NCBI GenBank assembly: GCA_963575745.1 | Contig: CAUYUJ010003447.1 | Location: forward strand, 809,228 to 873,227 | Length of the DNA stretch: 64,000 bases | Source of the DNA: Prorocentrum cordatum | Lineage: Eukaryota > Sar > Dinophyceae > Prorocentrales > Prorocentraceae | Reading direction: 5' to 3' | Part shown: piece by piece, positions 42,345 to 53,975 of the stretch | Layout of the letters: the number at the start of each line of letters is the position of its first letter | Position numbering within the stretch: position 1 is the first letter of the stretch | Made by a program: the position numbers and the translations under genes | Notes under the pieces: generated by a model | What the model saw: only the letters and a program-made list of their open reading frames with translations | The model's database searches: none | Told to the model about the DNA's origin: nothing

Positions 42345-42580
42345 TCGACCGACATCTGCCCGCACCTCGTCGGCTCCTCACCGGGGAAAGCTGCCTCGGC
42401 GGCGTACGCCGCCTCGGCGACGGCGGCCGCCTCGGCGGCGACGGCGACGGCGCCCGCACTGGCGACGGCCGCCGCTTCGGAGGCGGGCGCGGCGGGGGCG
42501 AGGGCGACGGGGTGAGGCTAACCTTGCGCCGAAGGCACCCAGACACCACGGCACGGCCAGGGGCATCCTGGGCCCTGCAA
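42345..42580 (-). CDS. Possible exon, SR-like Pro/Arg/Ser-rich
   Basis: Reads RRKVSLTPSPSPPPRPPPKR then RPSPVRAPSPSPPRRPPSPR, RRTPPRQLSPVRSRRGAG and RCRSKNRK after the acceptor CCATTTGCAG|G. SP/RS-rich tracts like this belong to splicing-associated proteins, including the N-termini of NKAP relatives. The GGCGAC-type trinucleotide bias of the DNA can also produce such a frame, so support is modest. Confidence 0.35.
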
Positions 42581-43177
42581 ATGGGAGAGAAGCGAGACAA
42601 CTCGCCAGCCCCACCGGTCAGAGGCGTGCCAAGATCCCCGGTAATAAGTCAACCATTGGTCTAATTCGCGCGCGCGGGGCGGCCTCTGGGGGTCCTCAAG
42701 CGAAAAGCATCCTGGGCGCCACCTGGCCAACTCCTAGACAGGTCCCGGTCACGGATGTTGGAATTCCTGGGAGCGGTCTTCAAGGCCCTCCAGAGCGCGC
42801 CAGGAGCGCCCCGAGGGACCTCAAGGGACGCAAAATATACGTAAAACGGGGAATGGGGGGAAGGACCACGGTGAAGGAGGAAAGAAAAAAGGAAAAACAA
42901 AAACAGGGCAGCTGGACAGTGCGACGGGAAAAATTGCCCAGGCGCCTCTGGATATATGAGATTAAAGGACAATTCTCACGGGTGGCCTCTGAGCGTAAGC
43001 GGAGGGGGGGATTATATATGACAGTAAGCTTAGGATACATTACATTGTACGAGGCGTGGTAGGGGCCTAAAGACAAGGGAGCTCCAAGGCGTCATTCGAG
43101 TCGGGATCCATGGGTGGGCATGAGATCCGATGGTCACATATGCTTCGAGAGGCTCCCAACCCAACAAATTATCCTGG

Positions 43178-44522
<1,345 letters not shown>

Positions 44523-44639
44523 ATCGATGTCGCTCAAATGTCTGACAGATCTTGGCTTTACCGCCTTTCCATGTTTCCAACTATCCAAGACTGCCCATTC
44601 AGCCCGCACGATTGCCACACTTCAGGCAAAGAGAAACCC

Positions 44640-44905
44640 CCAGAACGGCCAGGCGGCCCAAGAGGGCCCCAAAACGGCCTAACAGGCCAGAACCCGCGCT
44701 GAGATTTCGAGCCCTTACCCCACAGATGCCCCCCCACCCCCCACACATCGCCATTGAGCCCCAAAGAGGGCCTCAAAAGACCACCAAGAGGCCCCCGAGA
44801 GGCCCCCAGAAGCCCCCAAGACCCCCCCAAAGAGGCCCCAAGAGGCCCGCGAGGTGCCCTCGAGATGCCCCAAGAGGCTACACGAAGATGCCACCGCGAG
44901 CACGC
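44640..44905. repeat. AGAGGCCCC minisatellite
   Basis: Units CCCAAGAGGCCC, CCCCGAGAGGCCCC and CCAAAGAGGCC; same family as 18030. Confidence 0.85.
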
Positions 44906-45129
44906 GGGCAAGTGCCAACGATGATGCAATGAGCCCCCGAGGTGCTCCCAGGACGGCCCAAAGAGGGGGGACAGGAACAGACACTTCAAGCCCTCTGCCC
45001 CGAAACGCCTGTCTGCCTACGCAACAATTCAAGGACACCACCACTTATCAACGCCGCAATGGCAACGGACACGAGGGCAAAAGCCCACGATGAAATAGCC
45101 TGGGCCGTCGGAATGAGCGAATAGGCTGG

Positions 45130-45255
45130 ATAATAAACACGGACGTTGGAAGGCCCGCGGAGCGCGCGAAGAGCGGCGCCGAAGGTGCCACCAGCGGAGG
45201 CCCAGCGCCGATCCAAGAAGTCTAAGAGGACATACGAAACTTGACACTTCTGCTT
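45130..45255. repeat. Foldback element F1, right arm (partial copy)
   Basis: AGGCCCAGCGCCGATCCAAG with AAGTCTAAGAGG and GAAACTTGACACTTCTGC: the right arm and outer end. The left side is too diverged to pair. Confidence 0.6.
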
Positions 45256-45267
45256 TTTATTGGCGGC

Positions 45268-45400
45268 GCGCACAAGGGGGTGAAGGGAGGGAGGGCTTCT
45301 TAGAAGGAAGCTGCTCCTCAGAAGGCGGCGGCCCCGTATCTACAGATAAGGCCCGCGACTTCTAAGAAGCATGGGTGCTTCTAAGAAGCCCTCCCCCTTC
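45268..45400. repeat. CTTCTGAGAAG block, copy 4
   Basis: Here the phrase is often CTTCTTAGAAG or TTCTAAGAAGC, with CTCAGAAGGCGGCGG. It follows the F1 arm as in other places. Confidence 0.7.
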
Positions 45401-46900
45401 CCTCACCCCCCTCTGCGCGTGGGTGAGTTTTGACCTCTTCGAAGGATGCCCCTGACCCCTTTTCGCTGCAGATCCCTGGGGATGGCCTTCGCTCCGGATC
45501 CACGCTTGATGACCCCGGGGCCGCAGGCGGGCCCGGGCCGGGGCCCCAGAGGCCGAAATCGAAAAAGAGACGCCCACATCGAAACCAGCATGTCGTCGGA
45601 AATCTGGATGCACGGCGAACACCTCCCACGACTGAGCATCGTTTAACCGATCCCCATCCCCAGCGGTGTGGCCTGGGCCCCACTGGCCGATTTACCCCCC
45701 TAGATGGGGATATAGGCCGTTCCCTTCGGATTTCGAAGGGTGCATCCCCAACTGGGGTGGTAATTTGGTGGGGGTCTCGAAGGGGATCAGGATGGGGATG
45801 GGGGTCGGTCAAACGATACTGAAGGATGGCCCTGGCACGGCACGGTGGTGTAAATAGATGCCTTCCGCGGGAACCTTGCGAGGGCTGCGAGGCTTCTGCC
45901 GCCAGCCCCTGGATGGCGACCGCGAGGCCTTCCGCTTGGCGCGGCCTCCGCTGCTGGACGACCGCGAGGCGGCCTCAGGGCAGCACCACAGCAAGGGGAC
46001 ATCGGGATTCGCTCGGCCCGTGGTGACCAGGCGAGGCAGACTAGGAGAGAACTGCTGGGAGGTCCTCGTAAGAACGAGTAAGGGCTAGCAATCCCGATCA
46101 AGGGGGGCCGTCGAGCCAGAGCAGCCAAGATTAAGCTAGGAGCACTCAGGACTACGCTGGATCATGCAGGACGACACTGGACTCGGCCGGATGAAGCGGG
46201 ACTGTAGGTCTGTCTTCGACCACCGAAATACCAGCATTGATGCTAACTTAAACCTCCCTCGAATTGCAACCGAGGGTGTAGTAGGGAAGAATACACACGA
46301 GGTGCGCTGCACCCCATCACGCACCCTCCGCAAAAGGGTCTTGGATCGAGACACGCGGGACGGCGTCCAGCTCAGGTGAGATATTTTTCTGGGCGAGACG
46401 AGCCAGGGAAAGATGAGATCGGGAGCGACAAGAACAAGAAGAAGAGCAGGAAGAGTGGGAGAGCGGGGGTCGACGACTGCCACGGATACGACGGCGGCGG
46501 GGGGTGACGGCGACGACGTGGGCAAGTGCTGCGGCAACGGCGGCGACGACGACAGCGACGGCGGCAACGACGGTAGCGCCAACGACAACAACGACAACAA
46601 CGGAGAAGACGGAGACGGCGATCGAATCACTCCCTACCGCCATGATTTCCGCAAGCATGGTCCCAAAAACTGAAGACCCGGTTATCCTGGAACACAGAAC
46701 CTTCCGAGCGCCGCAAATCTTATCTGAAGCTCAAGACAGACAACAGAATTGTCAGGGCGCCTCCCGAGGCTGCCAGAAGTCTCTGGATGTCCCCATAAGT
46801 TCAAAACCTATACAGAACCCACAAAATCCTCGGCCTGCAGGTCACAAGACACCCAGATGGAGGCCGCCCATACAGAGTCCAGGTAGATAGGGTGGAAGGA
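45401..46900. other. No gene assigned
   Basis: 45450-45610 is open in all minus frames; one reads SDDMLVSMWASLFRFRPLGP, which has no known match. GCTGGAT-type loose repeats occur at 46125-46200 and GGCGAC/AACGAC trinucleotides at 46490-46610. Nothing firm. Confidence 0.4.
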
Positions 46901-46904
46901 ACGA

Positions 46905-47000
46905 ACCACATCGCCGATGCATCGGCGACGCCAGGACGGAGAAAATCAGGATCCGAATTGGCCCGCATCGCCAATGCATCGGTGACGCGGTGCTAGCAAC
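46905..47000. repeat. Foldback element F2, partial copy
   Basis: CACATCGCCGATGCATCGGC, GGACGGAGAAAATC and GCATCGCCAATGCATCGG match the inside of 39722-39913; the terminal repeats are not evident. Confidence 0.7.
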
Positions 47001-47099
47001 TGACCCCACTTGGGCGGCTTAGACAACAACAACGCCCCATGATGTTTGCCCTCGGTGTCTCAAGACCCGTGCACGATGGAAGAACAACAGATACTTACC

Positions 47100-47225
47100 G
47101 ATACCGCTATTCCCCAGACCTCTCCCAAAGAAGGGGTGTCCTGACCAGGATTTCGAGGCGATTCCAGCCGCGGCGAAGGAGTGCCCTCCAAGACGAGCAG
47201 CGGTAGTGGTACCTCAGACTTGTCC
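47100..47225 (+). repeat. GATTTCGAGGCGAATCC family, copy 2
   Basis: GATACCGCTATTCCCCAGAC, CCTGACCAGGATTTCGAGGC and AGCGGTAGTGGTACC. Confidence 0.75.
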
Positions 47226-47339
47226 TCCTCTGAGAAGACGCTTGTCCAGGAGCCGCGGCCTTCTTCGCCTTCGTCTTCTTGGGCCGCTTGTCGCGCGACC
47301 TGCCGAGGGGCAACGTTAGGGGGGGTCCCGCTGAGAGGG

Positions 47340-47458
47340 AGGGGGGAGGAAACATCGACGTGGGATCGGAAGTACATCACCGACAGATCGGCGATAGGCT
47401 CCCGATGGCAAAACCGCACTTTCCTGGGCAGGGCGGGCTATCAGGTCCCGATCGATGC
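47340..47458 (+). repeat. ATCGGCGATAC dispersed family, copy 3
   Basis: GTACATCACCGACAGATCGG, CGATAGGCTCCCGATGGC, TTTCCTGGGCAGGGCGGGCT and ATCAGGTCCCGATCG. Confidence 0.85.
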
Positions 47459-47642
47459 GTCCCCTCCTGATGGGGGATTGCTGGAAGTTCCCCTGGCCCT
47501 AGGTGCCCCCCAGGATTTAAGGAGGCCCCCGCGACCTCCAGAGCGCCCCTCACGAGGCCCTGAGGGCCCCCAGGGCTCCACAATCAAGCGAAAAGCTGAG
47601 AGCACCTTGCAGCTTGGGCCAGGGGCACCTTGAGCAACCAGG

Positions 47643-47823
47643 AAAAACGGCAGAAACATAAACTTTTGGCGCTCGGCGCGGATTTCTTGGATCTGCATTG
47701 GGCCCCCCTCCCTGGCGCGCGGAGCGCGCCAGGGGCGGCGCCGGAGCGCGCCGCCAGGGGGGCCCAGCGCGGATCCGACAAATCCGCGCGGAGCGCTGAA
47801 AAATTATGTTTCTGCCGTTTTTT
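47643..47823. repeat. Foldback element F1, best copy (181 bp)
   Basis: Perfect 19-bp outer inverted repeats (AAAAACGGCAGAAACATAA and its complement). Second inner arms are CGCGGATTTCTTGGATC and GATCCGACAAATCCGCG. The GC-rich core is CCTGGCGCGCGGAGCGCGCC followed by a second small hairpin. No coding capacity. Confidence 0.93.
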
Positions 47824-48044
47824 CTTCTTCGAGCCCCTAGGCTGTCCCAGACCTGCTCCGCGACGCCGCGGTCATCGGTGCCGGGGGCCCGCTGCCGCCA
47901 GCGCGAGCCCGCGGGGGAGCCCGCCCGCCCCTCTCCCCTGCAGGGGGGCGGCAAGGCCCAGGGACCGGACCTCGAGCCATACCCGGGCAGCATGGGATCA
48001 GCTGGTGGGCTTGTTTTCCACCACCAACACCATACGGAGGTGGA

Positions 48045-48165
48045 GGGGGTCCTCCTCCTCCTCCTCCTCTTCCTCTTCCTCCTCCTCGTCCTCCACTTCC
48101 CTCCCCCCTCCGACGTATGGTGGTGGTGGTGGTGGTGGTGGTGGTGGTGGTGGTGGAAAACAGGC
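48045..48165. repeat. CCT and TGG microsatellites
   Basis: (CCT)n at 48050-48090 and (TGG)n at 48117-48157. Confidence 0.92.
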
Positions 48166-48504
48166 CCAATCATCAGCCCGCATCACATCAGGGAAATCGG
48201 GTCGGGAACGCTCGTGTGTTGGAGGATGACCAACCTACCAGGCCACCCCAACCCAACACGAAGGCCCGAATTGCGGGTTAGGGGGGGAAGTTTTTCCAGA
48301 GTGTTCCCCGACCCCCCCCCCCACTGGGAAAGGAGGGCAAATTGGGGCCGTCGGGCTGGGTTGGGGTGGTTGGTGCATGTTGGAAAAGGAAGAGTGGGAG
48401 CGCGAGCGCAAATCTTCATCAAACCTGGCGTCAACTGAAATGCGAATGAATCAGTCGCCAAGCAACCGCATGCATCACACACGCCGAACTGCAATAAGCA
48501 AACT

Positions 48505-48665
48505 TATGCAGCGAACCGTGGCCTGATGGACCCGATCGGATCGGAAAGTGCGTCGGATCGGGCCGCATCGGCACGGAGTCGGGACCAAGTCGAGTGCGCC
48601 ACGCCCGCACGCACAGCTGAGCTGCGCGAGTCGGGCCGTATCGGAGTTCTTGAGTCAGCGCTGGA
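48505..48665 (+). repeat. CGGATCGG-rich dispersed family, copy 5
   Basis: GATCGGATCGGAAAGTGCGT, GGATCGGGCCGCATCGGC and ACGGAGTCGGGACCAAGTCG; truncated on the right, where F1-like arms (CAGCGCTGGACGTCC) begin. Confidence 0.75.
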
Positions 48666-48835
48666 CGTCCCTGGCGCACTAGGTTCGGCGGTTGGACCCG
48701 CAAACATGACGGCCGCGACTCCCTCGCGCGAACCGAAAACGGCCAATTCGCTAATCGACGTGTCAGGGTAGGTCTATCAACCTCCGATAGGTAGGGGGCC
48801 CAGCGCCGAACAAGGACACCCGCGTGGACCTCGGA
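48660..48835. repeat. Foldback element F1, diverged copy at 48.7 kb
   Basis: Left arm GTTCTTGAGTCAGCGCTGGA, core TCCCTGGCGCACTAGG, right arm GGGGGCCCAGCGCCGAAC with GACACCCGCGTGGACCTC. Confidence 0.6.
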
Positions 48836-49335
48836 TGTCCGCGCTCAGGGGAAGAGGTAGCAGGGGCGGGCATTCTCAGAAGGCTCAGAAGGCCTCTGGC
48901 CTTCTGAGAGGCTTTCGTAGAGGGCAAAACATTCACCCCCATAATGATCACCACCGACACGCGAAGCCGTTTAGCAAAACGCACCCCAAAAAGGAGTGAA
49001 ACAAAGCATGGCTGTTTGATAAACGCCCAAGGCCGTTCAGAAAAAGCCAATTGTCCGGTCCGGGTGGTTTCTCCTCCCTTGACAGCGCAGATCAAGGACA
49101 CCCGCGTGGACCTCGGACGTCAGCGCCCAGGGGAAGAGGCAGCAGGGGCGGGCATTCTCAGGAGGCTCAGAAGGCCTCGGGCCTTCTGAGAGGCCTTCTG
49201 AGAGGGCAGAACATCCACCGCCAGAATGATCACCAGCCGTTTAGTAAACGCACCCACGGAAGGAACCGAACAGGACTGGGCTGTTAGGAAACGCCCTGGG
49301 CATGTTAGTAAACGCCCATTGTCCGGTCCGGGTGT
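48800..49335 (+). repeat. Tandem segmental duplication, ~250-bp unit
   Basis: 48807-49080 and 49088-49345 share in order CAAGGACACCCGCGTGGACC, GGGGCGGGCATTCTCAG (CTTCTGAGAAG block), TGATCACCACC/TGATCACCAGC, GCCGTTTAG, AACGCCC and TTGTCCGGTCCGGGTG. A third start follows at 49355. Confidence 0.82.
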
Positions 49336-49354
49336 TTTTTCCTCCCCTGATAGA

Positions 49355-49505
49355 AGGGGCGGGCATTCTCAGAAGGCTCAGAAGACCTCTGGCCTTCTGA
49401 GAGGCTTTCTGAATCTTGTGCGAAGCCACAGAGGGCTCCTCAGAAGGCGCGGGGGCCTCTGAGAAACCCCGCCGCCCACCGAGAAGGCCTCTCCTCTCGG
49501 TCCCC
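49355..49505. repeat. CTTCTGAGAAG block, copy 7
   Basis: GGGGCGGGCATTCTCAGAAG, CTGGCCTTCTGAGAGGC, CTCCTCAGAAGGCGCG and CCTCTGAGAAACC. Confidence 0.75.
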
Positions 49506-49599
49506 CTCCATCGGCGCGCCGCACCATCATGACGTGACCGATTTCTGTGTGGACCTCGCGAGGGAAGGGCAGCGAAGGGACGGAGAATGGGGAAACCGG

Positions 49600-49762
49600 A
49601 CGGTACTGATACCGCTACTCCACGGGCCTCTCCCAGGTGATTCCTGACCAAGATTTCGAGGCGAATCCAGGAGACGCGACGAGGGCCTCCCAGGAGGCCG
49701 AAAAAGGCGAACACGAGGCAGGGATAGCGGCATTGGTACCTTTTTCGTCCTCTGAGGAGCGC
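49600..49762 (+). repeat. GATTTCGAGGCGAATCC family, copy 3
   Basis: GATACCGCTACTCCACGGGC, TCCTGACCAAGATTTCGAGG and GGCATTGGTACC. Confidence 0.75.
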
Positions 49763-49825
49763 CTCGGCCCCTCAGAGGTGCGAGCAGGCGCGCGCGGCAC
49801 GGCGGGTGCACGCGCGCGGCGCGGT

Positions 49826-49918
49826 CTCGGCGGGCTCGGCGGAGGGCGCGCCCATCGATCGCGTGACGGCAGCGACGCCGCCGTTCGGGCCGCTGACTAG
49901 CATGTTGCCCCCCTCGGC
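49826..49918 (-). CDS. Possible PP2C-like exon
   Basis: After CTTGCCGCCAG|G, phase 0: AEGGNMLVSGPNGGVAAVTR then SMGAPSAEP. LAVTRSxGD is the late PP2C signature and VAAVTRSMG resembles it. It would continue the exon ending at 61161 in phase, but the intron would span 11 kb and the sulfotransferase, and the Asp of GD is missing. No donor found. Confidence 0.25.
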
Positions 49919-49929
49919 CTGGCGGCAAG

Positions 49930-50590
49930 CGCCGGGGAGACGGCGGGGGCGGGCTTCACGGCGACGCCGCCGACGACGAGGACATCGGGCGGGGACGGCG
50001 ACGACGAGGACGGCGGCGAGGCCAGACAACGGCGGCCCTCATTGGCATGTCTGGTAATGTCCTGGACTCCCGGGAGGTCCTCGTCACCACGGCTGGACCC
50101 ACCTCGCACAGACGGGTCAGGATGGACCCAAGGAGGGGTCGAGGGACCGACTTTGACAGACTTTTGCGGGGGCCATGGCCGGGGGGGACAACTTTCGGGC
50201 CCGTCCCGGGCCAGCAAGCGCGGGCCCTGCCGCGAGGGCGCCGCTCCCAGACGGCAGGCTCGTGCCGCCGCAGCGCGGTGGCGGCGGCGGCGGCAGACGC
50301 TGGGGGCTCGGCGCTGGGGGCTGGCGCCGCTCCCACCCCTCAGTTCGGGTCGGGCGACAAGGGGCTTCGGAGTGCCCCCCGGGCCAGCTCACCCGCAGCA
50401 CGGGTACATCCCTCCATCTGTCCTGCTCCTGCTGCTGCCGCTCCTCCTCGGGCTGCTCGTCGCGCCGCTTCCTGCTGCTCCGACGCTGCTACCTGCTGCT
50501 CCCACGGGGGGAGCGCCGCTCTCCTGTCTCTCCTGCTACGCTTCCTCCTCCTCCTCTGAGGGTGGATGGCGGGGGGGGGGCCAGCACGGG
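49930..50590. other. No gene seen
   Basis: GC-rich, open in several frames. A GCTGCT-rich patch lies at 50420-50540. No motif recognised. Confidence 0.45.
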
Positions 50591-50594
50591 GGGA

Positions 50595-50730
50595 GGAGGG
50601 AACATCGAGCTGGAATAGGGGATGCACCGCCAGTAGATCGGCGACAGGGCCCCGATAGCGAATCCGCCCGTTCCTTGGCTAGTAGGCTATGAGGCGCCCT
50701 GTCGGTGACCTGTGGGCGATTGGAATTTGA
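50595..50730 (+). repeat. ATCGGCGATAC dispersed family, copy 4
   Basis: ATGCACCGCCAGTAGATCGG, CCCCGATAGCGAATCCGCCC, GTTCCTTGGCTAGTAGGCTA and ACCTGTGGGCGATTGG. Confidence 0.82.
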
Positions 50731-50829
50731 TGCGAACCCCAATACGTAATCCAGACGTACTCCCTCCGTTCCCCTCCTCAGGGGCTGCCAAACGTAAAAC
50801 AACACAGGACCGTCGCGTCGGTTCCCTTC

Positions 50830-51012
50830 CTGCTGCTGCTCCTCCTCCTCCTCCTCCTCCTCCTCCTCCTCGGCAGTCGGCGGCAGAGACGACGACGACG
50901 AAGACGACGACGACGACAACGACGGCGGCGGCGGCGACGACGGCGGCCGCGGCGGCGGCGGCGACCTTGACGACGACGACGACGACGACGACGACGAGGA
51001 CGACGAGGATGC
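50830..51012. repeat. CCT and GAC/GGC trinucleotide arrays
   Basis: (CCT)n at 50840-50870, then (GAC)n and (GGC)n mixtures to 51012. The minus frame is open (Ser, Pro, Glu runs) for compositional reasons. Confidence 0.9.
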
Positions 51013-51019
51013 TGCTGCG

Positions 51020-52130
51020 ATCCCCCGACGGGGAGCCTGAAACACGACGCCTCCGTTCTCCATCAAATACTTTCTCTCATCGGGCAGGTCGCATCGGCCC
51101 TGAGTATGTGGGGGGGGCGGGGGAGGGCTGGAGCCGCAACAGGGAAGGGCAACAGGACGGGAAAGAGTGAGATGCAAAGCGCACTACATCCGACGCCTCG
51201 AACAAACACGACGCACTTGTGGCTGAGTTCTCGACCCCCGGAGGCCGCTTATCGGCCCGTGGAACCGATGATCCAGATGGTCCAGGCCTGCGGGACCTGA
51301 TGATTCGGGGCTCTGGGGACCACGTCTTACGAAATGACGGCATCGGAAGTCAAGGGGGGGAGCAGGCAGGGCTGAGGAGGCAAGAAGGCGAAGGAAAGTG
51401 CAGGGAGATGAGGGCAAGAAAGGAGAAGGAAACGGTGGAGAGCAAACAATGACAGAACGCGTGATAACGGAGCAAGGAGGAGCCCTTAAGAATCAATGGA
51501 CATGCAGACGTAGGTAGGGGGAGGCAAGAGGGAAGGTTGTTGTGGATCGATCTCAACGCAAATGCAATTAGAAGAGATCGCTTCCGTCGGATTGAGGGTC
51601 GGAATCCTCGTCCGACACATATCGACGGGCTTTGTTCTTCGAGAGCCTGGACACGCGGCAGGTCGCCCTCGAGCAAACCAAAGCTTGCAGCACTGTCTCC
51701 CTCGGCGCGTACCCTGCAACAGCGTGCCAGCTCGGAACCAGTGGCTCTGGCGCCAGGATGTGGCGGAGACAACGTTCCTTGGCTCAACAACTCCCTGTTC
51801 TGGCTGGACCAAAGGACCTAGGACCCGGGAGGCTGAGCGTCATGCCGCAAGTGGTCGCGCGATCGTGGGGATGACGCCCCTTCTTGTTGCGACCGAGCTG
51901 GGATTTGAGGCCCGCGCTGGCGGGTACAACTTTGCACCGCGCCCGAAGCACCTGGCCTGGCTTACAGTCGGTGCGGGGCGCCCCGCACAGCTAGAACAAC
52001 AAAAAAACACTGCCCCCGAGCGCTGCGAGACTCCCTCGCACATGTTTCCCCATATCCTGAGATGGGGTTCTTGTTATTACTTGGACGCCTCCTACTCCTT
52101 CTCCCTCCTCCTCTTTCCTCCTCCCCTCCT
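51020..52130. other. No gene seen
   Basis: Unique sequence. Plus frames 51562-52060 are long but overlap a second open frame and have no recognisable motif or splice pattern. Confidence 0.45.
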
Positions 52131-52139
52131 CCTCTTTCG

Positions 52140-52403
52140 TCGTACTCAGACCTACTCATACTCAGACTTACTCATACTCAGATTTACTCATACTCAGACC
52201 TACTCATACTCAGACTTACTCACACTCAGACATACTCATACACAGACTTACTCATACACAGACTTACTCACACCCAGACGTACTCATACACAGACTTACT
52301 CATACCCAGACTTACTCATACACAGTATTACTCGTACTCAGACTTACTCATACCCAGACGTACACATACACAGTCATACTCAGACTTACTCATACCCAGC
52401 GGA
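52140..52403. repeat. ACTCAGACTTACTCATAC tandem repeat
   Basis: Units of 16-18 bp with CAGACTTACTCATACTCAG and a variant with ACACAG or CCCAG; about 15 copies. Confidence 0.93.
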
Positions 52404-52404
52404 T

Positions 52405-52960
52405 TGTGAGGATGTCTCAGGCGGGGCGCTGGTTTCAGCACCCCTAAGGGGAGCCGCCAGGGGTGTTTGCACGGGCTCGTTCGCGGCCATGTTGTGGGGA
52501 TGTCTCAGGCGGTTTGCTTGTTTCTGGGCCCAACATCCTTCGCTTTCGGAGCAGATTTGGAAGATGTCTCGAGCGAGGCGCTGGTTTCAGCACCCCTAAG
52601 GGGAGCCGCCAGGGGTGTTTGCACGGGCTCGTTCGCGGCCATGTTGTGGGGCTGTCTCAGGCGGTTTGCTTGTTTCTGGGCCCAACATCCTTCGCTTTCG
52701 GAGCAGATTTGGAGGATGTCTCGAGCGAGGCGCTGGTTTCAGCACCCCTAAGGGGAGCCGCCAGGGGTGTTTGCACGGGCTCGTTCGCGGCCATTTTGTG
52801 GGGCTGTCTCAGGCGGTTTGCTTGTTTCTAGGACCAACATCCCTTCGCTTTCGGAGCAGATTTGGAGGATGTCTCGAGCGAGGCGCTCATTTTCACCCCC
52901 CAGGTGGGCCAGTTTTTGAGGATGTCTCGATCGGTTTGCTTGTTTTGGTGGCCAGGCTCG
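52405..52960 (+). repeat. 152-bp tandem repeat, three and a half copies
   Basis: GCACGGGCTC starts at 52469, 52621 and 52773: exact period 152. Core phrases are GGATGTCTCGAGCGAGGCGC, TGGTTTCAGCACCCCTAAGG and GGCGGTTTGCTTGTTTCTGG. Copies are nearly identical, so young. The last copy is diverged. Confidence 0.95.
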
Positions 52961-52979
52961 TGGGCGCAGATTCTTCTCA

Positions 52980-53195
52980 GGATGCCACAGGAGGCTCCAA
53001 CAGGCTCCAGGAGGCCCCAGGAGAACCCACATGAGGTCCCAGGAGCATCAGGAGGCCAAATAAGACTTCAAGAGGCCACCCCAGATGTCCCAGAGGCTCC
53101 AGGAGTCACCACCAGGAAGCTCCAGGAAGGCCTCAGGAAACCACAGGAGGCCCAGGATAGGCAACAGGAAGCGCCTTGGGCCCGCATAGCGGCAA
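52980..53195. repeat. CAGGAGGCC minisatellite
   Basis: Loose units CAGGAGGCCCCAGGAG, GAGGCTCCA and CAGGAGGCC; a second small cluster lies at 53536-53620. Confidence 0.75.
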
Positions 53196-53254
53196 CAGGA
53201 TAGGCCCCGAATTCCCCCTTGGAGGCGGGCCTCAGAAGGCAACAGGAGTGGCTC

Positions 53255-53530
53255 CAATCCCATGTGTTTTACGTATGCTCCTATCGATTGGGCCTCACCT
53301 GGAACACGATTCTTTGATGTTCTACGTATGTTTCTATAGCTGGTCCTTCTCCTGTGTACACAATCCTAAATGTTTTACTCATGTTCCTATGTATTGGGCC
53401 TCTCCTGGGGCACGAGTCCTTGGTGTTTTACGCGTGTTCCTATATATTGCCCTTCTCCTGTGGCTCTAATCCGCAATGTTTTATGTGCGTCTGTTGCTAT
53501 AGATTGCGCCTCCCCTGGGGCACGAAACCT
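53255..53530. repeat. 54-bp tandem repeat, five copies
   Basis: TGTTTTACGT-type starts about every 54 bp from 53264, each followed by a TTCCTAT phrase and TTGGGCCTCTCCTGGGGCACG. Confidence 0.85.
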
Positions 53531-53975
53531 TCCTAGGAGGTCCCAGGAGGCCCCGAGAGACTCCTGGAGACCCCAGGAAGCCCCAGTAGGTTTCAGGAGG
53601 CCCCAGGAGGCCCCAGGCTCATGCACAGAGACGCGCTCGTACTACTGAGGCTCATTCACACTCCAATTCATTCGCAGTTAGATTGATGTCCAGACCGTCA
53701 CAACTGAAGCCCATTAATATTCGAAAGCTCTTGCGCCTAGACATTCACGGCGGACAGGTCCATGCGAGTAGATGCACATATGGGGAGCTCCACGCAGTGA
53801 ATAATTTTTTTGATGATGCGTGAGCAAATCAAAAGCAGCAAAACAAACAGGTACTACAAGGGGTGCGGGTGCTACTTCTAAGCTGTGCCAATCAATCGGA
53901 ATTTTCCGATGGCACGGCTCTCTGAATTGGCGGCCTGTTATAGTGGTGGCACGCACTGTAGCGGTGGCACGCTGA

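Noticed and set aside
42025-43062. 345-codon plus frame
   Set aside because: Runs through a foldback element and a GGCGAC-rich patch; Arg/Gly-rich without a pattern. The opposite strand is the better candidate.
45450-45610. Minus frames open in three phases (e.g. SDDMLVSMWASLF)
   Set aside because: No family, no clear splice sites, and all three frames open, as expected for GC-rich DNA.
52140-52403. Telomere-type repeats
   Set aside because: The 16-18 bp ACTCAGACTT unit does not resemble TTTAGGG-type telomeres, and the array is internal.
52785-52805. Second spliced-leader-like site (GCGGCCATTTTGTGGGGCTG)
   Set aside because: Only CCATTTTG agrees with the leader, and it lies inside the 152-bp repeat, where the other copies read CCATGTTG.
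52405-52960. CRISPR-like regular repeats
   Set aside because: Units are contiguous, 152 bp, without short spacers; the genome is eukaryotic. The same holds for the 73-bp and 54-bp arrays.
53805-53811. Run of seven T as the relic of the poly-A tail of the sulfotransferase mRNA
   Set aside because: Position (165 nt after the stop) would fit, but seven bases are too few, and I found no matching direct repeat beside the leader relict and this run.
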